19,953 bases of DNA from Carex sylvatica (Eukaryota; Streptophyta; Magnoliopsida; Poales; Cyperaceae), in assembly GCA_964058845.1 (NCBI GenBank), contig CAXKVR010000794.1, positions 1-19,953 on the forward strand, written 5' to 3'. A model generated the notes under the pieces. The model was not told where the DNA came from. It made no database searches and saw only the letters and a list, made by a program, of their open reading frames with translations. The position numbers and the translations under genes are program-made. Positions 8,689-18,351 of the stretch are shown here, piece by piece. Within the stretch, counting starts at the first letter, position 1. The number at the start of each line of letters is the position of its first letter.

Positions 8689-11600
8689 CTATTGACAATT
8701 AGGGTTTTTCCCTGGACCACCGTAGTAAAAATAACTTCCCCAATCGCCGTTGTTACCGCTTTGCACGTCATAGCAATTCGACTGCTCCGTAAAGGTGTTG
8801 ACGCCTTTAGGCGCACGCAAGTTGTTCGACGAATCAACAACTTGAATGTTTCTAAAGTAACTTGATTTACCGAACCCTTCTTCAGGGAAATGGCCACTAC
8901 CCATTTGGGTTGAGGTGTGGGACCCGTCGGGCTCGGAGTTCACGACTTCACCGCCCCATTCTATCATCGATGCACTATCGGCTAAGTATGAGAAGAGAAA
9001 TGCCGGCCAATAACCCAACACATAGTCGTTTCCAAACTGCATCCACCAATTACCTTCTTTTGGATCCTACTTGTAACAAATATTATAAAAATTTCATCAG
9101 AAATTATATTGCAAAGGATATCATTTGGGACAAACTATATAAGCAAAATAAAATGATATATTGAGTTTTTTCTTACATGAAATACCAAGCACATGCAAAA
9201 TTAAGCTTCAACAAAAATGCTTAAATGCGTGTTTTCATTAGTAGAATGAAAGTATAAATTACTGCTGGTAATTGATTGTGTACATCTCATTAAAACGTGT
9301 TCAAATAATTTTTTTCAGTGCACTACCTGCGGTGCAAGGAGTTATCAAATCCACAAACAGGTGGCAGAGATTCTCTTCTCATTTGATTTGATTGATATTT
9401 TTGGATATGTTCGCATGTGAATGCACAGTAAACTATTAGCTAGATTGGTTCCCCACATAATTATTTCGTTAGGATTTTAAACTATTATATACCCCACAAA
9501 ATTTCATACTACAGTATGTTCTATCAGGATCACCAATCACATATTGCACTGTGCAGACTGCGAGTTTTATGGGCTGTTGAAATTTACCTTCCAGACGAGA
9601 ATGCTGATGTCATACTGGGACCCGCGGTAGTTTGAGGTGGGGTAAATACTGGCGCCCATGGCTATCTCACTGTTTATTTGAATAAATCCAGAACACAGCA
9701 GGTTGTAGCATCCTGTTGCTTGATATGCATCACTCTGCACAGATAAGATTTTGTCATGCAAAGCGTCTTATAACATAAGCTGTTTAAACAAGTATGAATA
9801 AGAGCAATTATACTGGATCCTGAAGTAGCCCGAATTTAACTCGAATTTTAAGTATAGATCAAGACCGTACAACCAGAATTCAGACTAATCCAGCCCGAGG
9901 TGGAATGAACAGATTGAATACTCCGGATCTGAACTCAAATTTGAGTAAACTCGGGTGATGTGAATTTCCAATTACACCCCCTTTTTAGTAATTGTGTCTC
10001 TACCACAGGCCAGGGTAACGAGTTATGGTGTAAGACATAATATTTATAGAATAAAAGAATTAAAAGAAAACTCACAGTCCAGTAGGTGAAGAGCCTTGTA
10101 TTGTTATCGCCGTAGAGATCTGGACTGACCTGAAAAAATCAAGACATAAGGAGAGTCAAGCAAAACAGTCTGTGCATGAAAATTAAGGCATCTTCATCGT
10201 TGAAATGCTCCTTAATAATTTTATAGCTATAAAATTTACACTTCAAATTGCTGGATCTGAAGAACAAGCATTTTATGGTGACATATTTCAGTTGATTTTT
10301 ATTATATTTGCTCAAACAAGCCCGTCAAATTGATGTGATGAGAAAAAGGATTGCAGTTAAAAAAGGAAAAATTATGAATAGCTTAATTTAGGTCATCCAA
10401 TTACCCAATTTCATTTTCATTAAATAAAACTTTATAAAGTCTATTTTTTTTACCAATATCACAATAGTTTGACAAAAATTACAAATAATTCTTGGTTATA
10501 TATTGGCTTTTCGCCTAACATAATAGAATACTGGCCCTAATATTAAAAAGAACATAAATCAAAACGTGCTTTAAAAAAAATGAACTGTTTTTTATTGATA
10601 AAAATATGAAATACCTGCCAGCCCGCTTCAATGCTATTAAGGTCTTGACCAAACGAGCCACCTAAAATCCAAAGTTGAGAGAGGCTGAACTCGTTCCCTT
10701 GTTCAATTTTGGGTTCCCAAACATTTATAGTCGCTTTGGCACCGTAATACTTGTCGCCTTCCACATACGCAATTGCATGCTACATCAACAAAACATCAAA
10801 TTAGATCTATGTTCTTAAAAAATTGAATTACTTTTGAGTAAACTTATATAAATGATCTTTCTCAGAAAGTATATCATTTAAAATAAGATCAAAACTAAGA
10901 GAGAGAAACTGGACACAGGGAGAAAGATGCTTACTTTTAAACGAAAAAAAAAGAATCAAGAGAGTGTTGTTCGCATTTTGTCTTTATTATTAATTTTAAA
11001 ATGGATAATACTGGTCCATGTTGCATAAAGAGATATTGTTTAAAAATAAAGAGATGAAAGTGAGAGGGCATGAGCATGGGATAAAGTTTAAAAGATGCCC
11101 ACTTTACGATAAAGGAATTTAAGTAAATTACATAAATGATCTTTTCAGCTAACAGAATCCAGTTCTATTCTTAATTCCTTATACCACCCTGCACTCAGAA
11201 AAGGTGGCACTTAAATAATAAGAAATGAAAGTTTAAGTGTTAGGTCATGGGGGCGTGAGTATAAAGGAGTTGTATACATTAGTGAGAAAAAAAAATATGG
11301 TTATACAAGAAATTTTCATTTTGGTCTTGTACTATAAGTGTGTCTTGTCATCTTCCTATATAAGAAATTATATTAGTTCAAATTCCAATATTTAGTTAGG
11401 AGAATTAAAAAAAATGTAAATGCTCCAAAACAAAAAATATTAAAAATTGTAAGGACCACAATGGAAATGCTCCAAAACAATCAGATAACTAGTGGCAGCC
11501 TTGATCGAGTGCATCAGCTCCAAAACAATATGGACAGGCTTTTTAAGGGTAATATAACACTGGATACATAATTAGAAAATAAATATTTCACAATATGGTC

Positions 11601-13026
11601 CCTAAAGTTTAAAATATACTAGTATCACCCCACGTTTAACGATATTATTCAGATACTATGACAAATTCCGACATATCAGCCTAGTAACAACTGCCGTAAC
11701 AAAAAATATGCCTAAGAAACCAAAGAAAAACAAATATTCTGACACAATGATATACAGGTGGCTGCTCTCATTGAGAGGAGGTGCACTATTCTAATTAAAA
11801 GAATTTAATTAAAATCCCACAAATTTAATCCAGTTTCTATAATGCATGCATGTCTAAGAACTAAAACAACACAATCTTTATAAAATGATGTTATAGACCA
11901 AAATAAAACTAATTTGTAAGCAACAATACCTGATGGCCACTCTCATTGAGCATATCGGGGTCGACAGAGAGGGGATTTGGGGTGCTTCTGTGCCTCTTCT
12001 TGCCATATCTCTTGAGAGAACTCGCTCTTAACACATCGCTCTTCTTTGTTCTTCGAATCGGTATTGTATCTTCGGGACATCGGCCGTTTTGGTGCCATAA
12101 TTGTGTCATCGGCTTCTCTCCAGTCGAGGAAACCTCATTTTGTGCAAAGGCTAGTCCTTCTGGGTGGAATGCCGGTCTCGTCTGGTAATATTTAAAAAAA
12201 AATATTAAGATTGTTCTTTTTTACAACATTTTTGTGCACATATTATGATGCACTAAACTACATAACAGTCGCTTTAGTTATATTAATTGTACTGTCTAGG
12301 ACCTGCTAATGTGGATTAAAAATGATGAAAAATGACAAAAAAAAATTAGAAGGGTGATAGGGACCAAAATTCTCTTTCTGGAAAGGTCAATTATTGAAAG
12401 GATTGTTTTGTAGAACAAACAAAAGAAACATTTTTTACCAAAACTTCTTCTTACAGGAGTTTACTTTTTATTGAGCTTGCCATATATTTTTGGAATCTTT
12501 GGGGACTTACACAGAAACCGAGTACAAGTTGAGGGGCCATAATGCAAGAAAAAGAGTCTCAAAAAGAAGAGAAAGGTAAAAAGAAATTTTTTGACCTGAA
12601 TTGTGTGATTCTTAAGGAAGGGATGATCAAAAGCTGGCTGGTGCGAGACATGCACACAATCGATTATATCTCCATCTGGGCTCTGTTAAAAAGATACATT
12701 GAACAAACGTAAATTTCTGACTAAAAAAAAATTTTAACTTAAAAAATTAAGTCAAAGGTTAATATGTCAACTCATCAACTTAATTTTCAAAAAAAGAAAA
12801 TCAAAGGTTACCAAAAAATTCACCTGCTTATTTAAAAAATTGTAAACTAAATAAAATATGAAACCTTAATGCTCTTGACAGCTGGCTTATTAAGCCGATT
12901 GAGATGCTTATGCACATCAGCTAGACGCCGCCTGGCACCAATCTCTCTTCCCTCAGCGCACGATAAGCAAATTAGTACCAAAACCAACTGAGCAAATATA
13001 TGGCACCAGTTAATGCGCCCCGCCAT
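8689..13026 (-). CDS. Secreted neprosin-family (DUF239) glutamic peptidase-like protein, 7 exons
   Basis: Exons read from the minus strand are 13026-12865, 12682-12596, 12181-11930, 10779-10615, 10129-10076, 9734-9588 and 9066-8689. Every intron is GT-AG, every junction is phase 0, and the total is 414 residues plus a TAG stop, a usual length for the family. Residues 1-26 (MAGRINW, a Leu/Val/Ile core, then AEG) form a signal peptide. Residues about 50-150 match the neprosin activation domain ([33 protein letters not shown]). A basic linker (KRYGKKRHR, 140-148) may be where the propeptide is cleaved. Residues about 167-414 are the DUF239 domain: [64 protein letters not shown]. By family knowledge, the catalytic glutamates are probably E218 (EAGW) and E329 (WGGE); E325 is a less likely alternative for the second. 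C249/C254 and C387/C413 are candidate disulfides. In Nepenthes, neprosin cuts after proline; substrates of the many other plant members are mostly unknown. The start is the only in-frame ATG before the signal sequence. No break or missing key residue is seen. Confidence 0.95.
9067..9587 (-). other. Intron 6 (521 bp) of the neprosin-family gene
   Basis: Donor GTAAAT follows ILVWK and the acceptor CAAGTAG precedes DPKEGNWW. No repeat, RNA gene or coding sequence is recognised inside. Confidence 0.9.
9814..9960 (-). repeat. Foldback repeat (copy B) in intron 5 of the neprosin-family gene
   Basis: Imperfect inverted arms at 9829-9849 and 9932-9955 (CCCGAATTTAACTCGAATTTT against AAATTTGAGTAAACTCGGG) enclose a core at 9873-9906. 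The core matches the reverse complement of 1311-1344 at 30 of 34 bases. The two loci are therefore members of one short inverted-repeat family in opposite orientations. All four differences are transitions, as expected from deamination of methylated cytosines. The element sits between exons 6 and 5 and adds no coding sequence. Confidence 0.65.
10130..10614 (-). other. Intron 4 (485 bp) of the neprosin-family gene
   Basis: Donor GTATTT follows EAGWQ and the acceptor TTTTTTCAG precedes VSPDLYGD. It separates the codon of the probable first catalytic glutamate from the YGD motif. The content is AT-rich and featureless. Confidence 0.9.
10780..11929 (-). other. Intron 3 (1150 bp) of the neprosin-family gene, with decayed repeats
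   Basis: This is by far the longest intron of the gene. It contains a pair of 28-30-bp direct repeats at 10836-10865 and 11121-11148 sharing ATAAATGATCTTT. It also has three copies of GCTCCAAAACAA near 11421, 11468 and 11516, spaced 47 and 48 bp. A stretch at about 11590-11700 (GGTCCCTAAAGTTT and following) resembles non-coding transposon remnants common in plant genomes. No open reading frame of interest is seen. Confidence 0.6.
12182..12595 (-). other. Intron 2 (414 bp) of the neprosin-family gene
   Basis: Donor GTCAAA follows the codons for HTIQ and the acceptor ATTACCAG precedes TRPAFHP. A GGGACCAAAATT stretch at about 12360-12371 recalls the GGTCCCT motif of intron 3. Nothing else is recognised. 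Confidence 0.85.
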
Positions 13027-13058
13027 GGACTTGAATCCTTTTCCCAGTTCAAACCCTC

Positions 13059-13073
13059 TCAAAATCTCATCAT
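13059..13073 (-). promoter_or_regulatory. Minimal upstream ORF in the neprosin-gene leader
   Basis: Two adjacent ATG codons followed by Arg, Phe and TGA make a four-residue ORF (MMRF) ending 32 bases before the main ATG. Its frame differs from the main frame. If the transcript starts near the TATA-like tract further upstream, ribosomes would meet this ORF first, and it could reduce or condition translation. The ORF is directly visible; any effect is inference. Confidence 0.4.
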
Positions 13074-13080
13074 TAGAACA

Positions 13081-13140
13081 AATTTCTCTTCTTCTTCTTC
13101 TTCCTCTTCTTCTTCTTCCTCCTCTTCTTCTCTCTAGAAC
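13081..13140. repeat. CTT/GAA trinucleotide-rich tract
   Basis: About 60 bases made almost wholly of CTT, CCT and CT units on the plus strand, hence GAA/GAG in the leader of the minus-strand gene. It is an imperfect microsatellite and is likely to be length-polymorphic between individuals. Confidence 0.9.
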
Positions 13141-13419
13141 ACCCTCTCTCTTTCTCTGTCTTCTCTAAATGTAGCCGTTAGGTGGCGACGCTGCGGCCAG
13201 ACAACACCAAGTGCGCTCCTCCACCTTTCTCTATCTTCTCTCTTTCACACACTCTTTCTCTCTCCCACTTCACGCTCTCTCAAATCTCGAAGTATTGAAT
13301 TTTGGAGTTGTATATATTATTAATATATTGGGGAGGTTGTGTCGTTTTGTCCACAGGAAGCAAACAAAGGTGGTGGTGCGCGACGAACTTCAGTTTCCTA
13401 TATTCTAATATATAGCGAG

Positions 13420-14400
13420 TCATGTCACATGAGTAAAAATATAAGTCTCTCAATCAATTGAACACACAAAAAGTTACAAGGAGTAGAGTATCATATAAAC
13501 CGAGTCACCGTGTCGGACTGTGCTATTAAAGATCTTTTGTTACTACAATATTGAAGTAATAATGTAGTGAATAAATTGTAATATTAACGAGAAGAAAACA
13601 TCGATTGTTACACATAGAGAAACGTAGGATAAGTAGTAATGAAAATATAAAAGGTAGTGGGTGGGTGCCTTAAGGTAAACTGGCACCTCTGCGCTTCCCC
13701 TGCCAAACTTTTACCATTTTCGAGTATTATTTTTTCTGACCAAAATGCCCTTACGGCATCAGTCGCCTCTACGTACGCCTATTCCGTGTGAACCGAGTAG
13801 GCGCATGATAATTGGGTCGGTGTTATAGACCGGGAAAATAGTAACTAATAAATTTTACTTTTTTTCTCCTCAATTTAATGCTGTCCGTTAGTCCGTATGA
13901 TTTGTATTTTTGTTCTTTTTCACATCACATGCGTCTAAAAAAACAAAATAATTTAAAATTCCAGCAAATTGAGTTGAATTATTAAACGGACTTCAATGTA
14001 AAATTAAACAAATATAATTCAATACCGTTCTGATAAGCAAGTGAATGGGTTCTCCCCAAAATTTAGGCTCGATTTATTGACTGGAAATCTATCATTTGGG
14101 TCGAGTCAAATCAGGGTCTCCAGTGTAAAATAAACTAAGATGGAATAGTAAACATCATTCAAATTGGTTATAATATTTGTGGCGCACATGGATTTGATAT
14201 TTTGGAAAAATGATAATGTTTAAATTAAACAGCTAAAATCATTTTCATATTTCAGTGAACTATAAATTCAATTAGTAATTTATTACAAAAGTCGTTTAAA
14301 TTACACTGTTAAAAAATTCAATTGTTGGATGGAATGGAAACATCATTCAAATTTTCTTTAAAGGTTGGAGTTGGCTACGGTGCTACGCTATGTGTATCAT
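13420..14400. other. Intergenic region upstream of the neprosin-family gene
   Basis: No coding sequence is recognised. A GC-richer patch at 13650-13830 is unassigned. The end (14371-14400) carries CTACGGTGCTACGC, a motif repeated beyond the next element. Confidence 0.5.
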
Positions 14401-14605
14401 AGAGAGTCTCCGTGCAACGACTCATTATTTGAGTTTTTTTTAGATCAAGTGATTTTCTACCTATTTAAAAAAATAGTAAATAAATTCTAAAAAATATAAA
14501 ATTTGGTCAGCAAGTACATATTCATATGAGATCACGTTGAACAGTTCGGATTGACCATTAAAATTTTAAAAACTCAAATATTAAATTGTTACATGGAGGT
14601 CCTCT
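14401..14605. mobile_element. MITE-like element, about 205 bp
   Basis: The left arm AGAGAGTCTCCGTGCAACGA...TATTTGAGTTTTT pairs with the right arm AAAAACTCAAATATTAAATT...CATGGAGGTCCTCT over about 38 bp, with roughly three quarters identity. The flanks share GCTACGC..GTATCAT (14382-14400 and 14608-14621). This is not a clean target duplication; it may be an older repeat into which the element inserted. A third CTACGGTACTACGC copy follows at about 14652. Confidence 0.5.
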
Positions 14606-15052
14606 ATGCTACGCGTATCATATTAGCATTTTTTTTTAAAAGTTAAGTTGACTACGGTACTACGCATAACATATAGCATTTTTCTTGTAAACCTACAGTT
14701 TTAAAACAAGTAACTGACTACGATCAAACTTCCGTTTGCTTCCAACTTTTTTTCCATCATATAACTTTTTCTTGAGCTAAGCCTTAACAAAAATGCAATA
14801 GGATAATACATTCCGGTCAAAGATTATATAAAAACAATTGTTGTAATATAAAGCCCATAAATTGTGTTCAACAAATGTCGTATCGTGGCGTGCCGTGATT
14901 AATATATTATGACTTTAGTCTTATGTTGTGTTGTGCCGTGATCAAGTGAACAATGATCCGTTGATGATTATTTTGGAGATATGAAATTGTACTTATTTTA
15001 TACTCTTTATGCTTTTAAATTTATTAACCTTAACACTCAAAGAAAGGTTAGT
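14606..15052. other. Intergenic flank between MITE-like element and LTR
   Basis: Contains a CTACGGTACTACGC motif and a GTCGTATCGTGGCGTGCCGTG-like patch at 14878-14899 with a partial echo at 14923-14940. No gene is recognised. Confidence 0.4.
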
Positions 15053-16786
15053 TGCAAGCGTACAACCTACTCTTGTAGTATCTAGATGTCGAACTACACA
15101 AAGTAAGTTTAAATACTTAGCTTAAACTTTATTAATTAATTTCAGAAAATAAAAGAGAGTAAAGTGCAATAAAGTAGAATTGGGGGGTTGTTCTAATAAT
15201 TCTAAATTTGGGTTCAATACCCGGAAGAAAGGAGTTTTAAACAATAAATGAAAATAAAGAAAATGAAGTTTGGTTTCCTTTCAAGTTGAGGAGATCTAGG
15301 GGTATTCGGTCTACAATCCCTTAATAATTATATCTATTCGGTATTTGTTTAAATTCATTTATGATTTGATGAGATTTCTAACCTAATATGTCATTAAGGG
15401 TTACTTTCGTGAATTAACAACGTGTCTAAGTAATTCGAAATTTACGGTTTGGTCCTTCACCCTAGCTACCTAGACCATAAGTTCTTGTTAGTCTCTCATC
15501 TCCTCGAATATCGGTACATCACAATTAAGTCATTCATACCAATATCTGACTTAATTTGAGATGTCCTAATTAGGGGTTGACTTCACGATTACATCCGTCA
15601 CCAAATTCCTAACCTTAATTTCTATAGTTCCGGCTTAGATTACAAATTGATTAGATCATAATTCAAACCTAGGGTATTTGCATTCATAATTTGGCACTCT
15701 TATATCCCATCCTAGCAATATTGGTTCTTTCGAATCCAACACGAGACTTGTCCAATTCAAGTACTAAATTATGTAATTAACACAAATGATAAATCATAGA
15801 AATTAACAATCAAATCCTATAAAACAATCCTAATAAAAATAAACAAGTTAGAGATAGATCTACTCTCAAAGTTTGGTAAAAGTAAGAAGAAATGAAATAA
15901 AGAAATGATTACACCCTTTATCGAATCAAGAATTTCAATCTTGCCGAAATCTTGCTTGGACCTTCTTCTTCTCCCTAGAAAAGCTTTTGAAACTCCAAGA
16001 ATAGCTGCAGATTTATCGGTGTATTTTATGGAAATGGACATGAACCAAGGAGTGAAGAGAGAGATGAGAATGGTGTCTTGAATGAGAATGAACCCCCTTT
16101 TATAGCAAAAGACCATGCCCAATCAAGAGACATAATTGTAGGGTTAGTGGGTGTTATCTTTGAATTATTTTTCACACTGCCATGTCCAAGTTTGGCTCTA
16201 AAAATGCATTCCTGGTGTGCCAAAAATAGAAAACGTGTTGAAAAATGCATTTTTTGGCTGTATGCGAATCCAGTGCGTCCGCACTGACTCTAAGTTTCCT
16301 TTTTTAGATTCTCAAGTTATAGATCTTCTCGCCAGTTTTCTAAAAAGTGGTCATATGCCCAAAACGGAGTTACGAGTCAAAATCTATGGCTATTTTAAGT
16401 TCAACCTTCAGTTCTACGTTTTGCTACAGTGCGGCTAGGCCTCCCGCACTGCGCTCGGACTTTTTCTGTGTGACCAGAGTGCGGATGCATCGATATCCGT
16501 GCATCTGTACGGATTTTGATGCATAGCTTATTATACATTTTTAAAATTGACGCGCGTCCAGAAATCCATCTAAGCACTCAGTGCGGCCGTATCGAAAACC
16601 GTGCATTCGCAATGGGCATTTTTCTTTGTTTTTCTTCATTTTTCTTTATTTTCTGCAAATTAAAACCAAACAAATACAGTAACTTGATTCTATGTGTATT
16701 ATATTCTTTTTATATTCAAAATACAACATATTTGGTATTATTTCGTGATAAAAACTAGATCGAATATATATATAAATTAGGTCTAT
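15053..16786 (-). mobile_element. Probable 3' LTR of a Ty3/gypsy-type retrotransposon
   Basis: Read on the minus strand, the segment follows a polypurine tract. It contains a promoter-like TATAAAAG at 16104-16097, followed by a run of CATTCTCATCTCTCTCTTCA type, and ends near CGCTTGCA. The size of about 1.7 kb and the layout fit LTRs of large plant gypsy elements (Athila/Tat-like). The partner LTR is outside the window, so exact ends and any 5-bp duplication cannot be checked. Short open frames inside are not genes. Confidence 0.6.
16271..16589. repeat. GTGCGG-rich cluster with inverted repeats in the LTR
   Basis: CAGTGCGTCCGCACTG (16271-16286) and CAGTGCGG...CCCGCACTG (16427-16451) are inverted repeats. 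Further AGTGCGG copies lie at 16478 and 16580. A separate hairpin pairs ATGCATCGATATCCGT (16485-16500) with ACGGATTTTGATGCAT (16509-16524). The patch is GC-richer than its surroundings and lies upstream of the LTR TATA box in element orientation, so it may be a U3 regulatory region. Confidence 0.6.
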
Positions 16787-16790
16787 CGAA

Positions 16791-16804
16791 TTCTCCCACA
16801 CTTG
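16791..16804 (-). other. Polypurine tract of the retrotransposon
   Basis: On the minus strand, AAGTGTGGGAGAA lies directly before the presumed LTR start. It is preceded by TTAGGGACAAGCAATG, a context I associate with the 3' end of plant gypsy elements. This is the expected primer site for plus-strand DNA synthesis. Confidence 0.55.
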
Positions 16805-17970
16805 AACATTGCTTGTCCCTAAGCAACATCTAAACTTGGACTACAATTCGATCTCTAATTTAACCTCATATCAAGTACACATTTCTCAAACTTTTGAAAA
16901 ATTTGTATGATCTTGCCAAAATTTAAAAATCTCAATGTAAATTTTTACAAATCTAAAATTCAACCTTTGGCTAATTATGATTCACCTCACAATTCGATTA
17001 CTCTAACTTTAATTTCCTTAAAGGCTTAGAATTTGTAAACTTCGGACATCTAAATTCATTACAAAAAAATGCACTCTTATTTGCAGAAATTCTTTTAAAA
17101 ATCTCTCAAGTTTGGATCCAACTTAGGTTAGAAAGTCGTGGACTACGTGTGTTGATATTTGCAAAATTTTATTTTTCTTTTGTTGCTTTTATTTTATGAC
17201 AATATAAATCTTTATCCTTATGACAAAACTGGTTAGTTATAGGTAGCTAATCCATACCCAACCGTTTTAATTCAAAAGTGCATTTGCATGCTCTTGATTC
17301 AACCATTTCATGACATGAACTCATATTTTTAGTGCGAACCCAGTGTCGATGACTCATTGATTATAAGTACGTCATGTCGCCATAACATGAGCAAGCAGAA
17401 TCTTATTTCTAAAAAAAATTCAATTTATCTATTTTTCAACATTTTTGCAAAAATATCATGAATACACACATCCTTAAGTATTAAATCATACCTACGGAAA
17501 TCCCGATCTTTCTAAATTTGTTTTCTACATATAAATTGCATTTACAAAAAAAATTAAATTAAATCTCTAAGTTTTTATTGTCATAAACCTTTATTTTCAC
17601 AAAGTTTTTCGCCAAATTAGTGGTTATTTTCAATTATTCCAAGGGTATTCCTAAAAACTCGCTAAAATTCGCATTAAAATTTCTAATTTTCATCAATTAC
17701 TCAAATTTATTCTAAATTTTATTTTTGCCAACTTTTAATTCAAAAATTAAACATGATTTTATACTTTATACATTTTCAAACAATTAAGTCCAATTATGCA
17801 ATACTCTATTTTTCATAACCAAGTAAAATTTCTTGACAAATTCGCAATCTCAAGCAATTAAGTTCAAAATCACAAATCTGATTTATGGTCAAGTAAAAAA
17901 TCAAGGTTATAAATCCTAAAATTCGAAAAAAAAAAATCTAAAATTTATGCAATGCAAGATATAATTTATT
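16805..17970 (-). mobile_element. Non-coding 3' internal region of the retrotransposon
   Basis: AT-rich, without open frames of note, between the two purine-rich motifs. Such a region between the last coding segment and the 3' LTR is common in Athila/Tat-like elements. No envelope-like ORF is seen. Confidence 0.5.
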
Positions 17971-18257
17971 CCCATCCCCCAAGCTTAAATTAAGTATTGT
18001 CCCCAATGCTTTAATATAAAACTAAAAAGAGAATAGAAAGAAATATGAAAGCTTAACTTGTGTAAAGAACCATCATAGAGGTGGAGAGATGGCGGTTCGA
18101 GTAGAGGTAAGGAACGATAATGACTTGGGTTGCCTCCCAAGAAGCGCTTGATTTTACGTCTTGGCTCTTGTTTTTGCATTTCCTTAAACTTCCTCTTCTT
18201 GCTCATTTTCTTGTAATTTCTTATCATATTAATGTATTTTTTTTCTTCGAGTACCAA
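17971..18257 (-). pseudogene. C-terminal coding relic of the retrotransposon
   Basis: The minus-strand frame includes RRKIKRFLGGNPSH at about 18170-18129. The corresponding DNA, AAGCGCTTCTTGGGAGGCAA, is a recurrent signature near the 3' end of the coding region in plant gypsy elements. The frame ends at 17985, where a GGGGACAATAC...AAGCTTGGGGG motif follows, another recurrent 3' signature. Only about 90 codons remain and they join no polymerase domain, so this is a relic. Confidence 0.55.
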
Positions 18258-18351
18258 GCTGGGTTCATCTTATTGGATTATCATGCCTTGTCAGTTTCAA
18301 ATATAGCCACCGACTTTCCTTGTAAAGAACTGTTATCCACCTGCAAAATCT

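Larger units (their letters stand above)
13027..13335 (-). promoter_or_regulatory. Probable 5' leader and core promoter of the neprosin-family gene
   Basis: On the minus strand a TATA-like AT tract lies at about 13311-13330 (ATATATTAATAATATATA), some 285-305 bases before the start codon. That would place transcription initiation near 13280. Everything between is purine-rich on the sense strand: GAGAGA runs at 13240-13262, and a GAA/GGA tract at 13081-13140 that reads CTT/CCT on the plus strand. GA-rich leaders of this type can bind BBR/BPC GAGA factors in plants. No TSS can be proven from sequence. Confidence 0.4.

Noticed and set aside
8641..9164. Plus-strand open frames opposite exon 7
   Set aside because: They overlap the well supported last exon of the neprosin-family gene, and the peptides show no domain features.
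13024..13062. Upstream in-frame extension MRGFELGKGFKS before the neprosin start
   Set aside because: The first codon is TTG, not ATG. The ATG at 13026-13024 gives a proper signal peptide.
13211..13408. 65-codon plus-strand frame opposite the leader and promoter
   Set aside because: It is the antisense of GA-rich leader DNA (Ser/Leu-rich from CT repeats), with no other support.
15817..16758. Several open frames on both strands
   Set aside because: They lie inside the probable LTR, which is non-coding.
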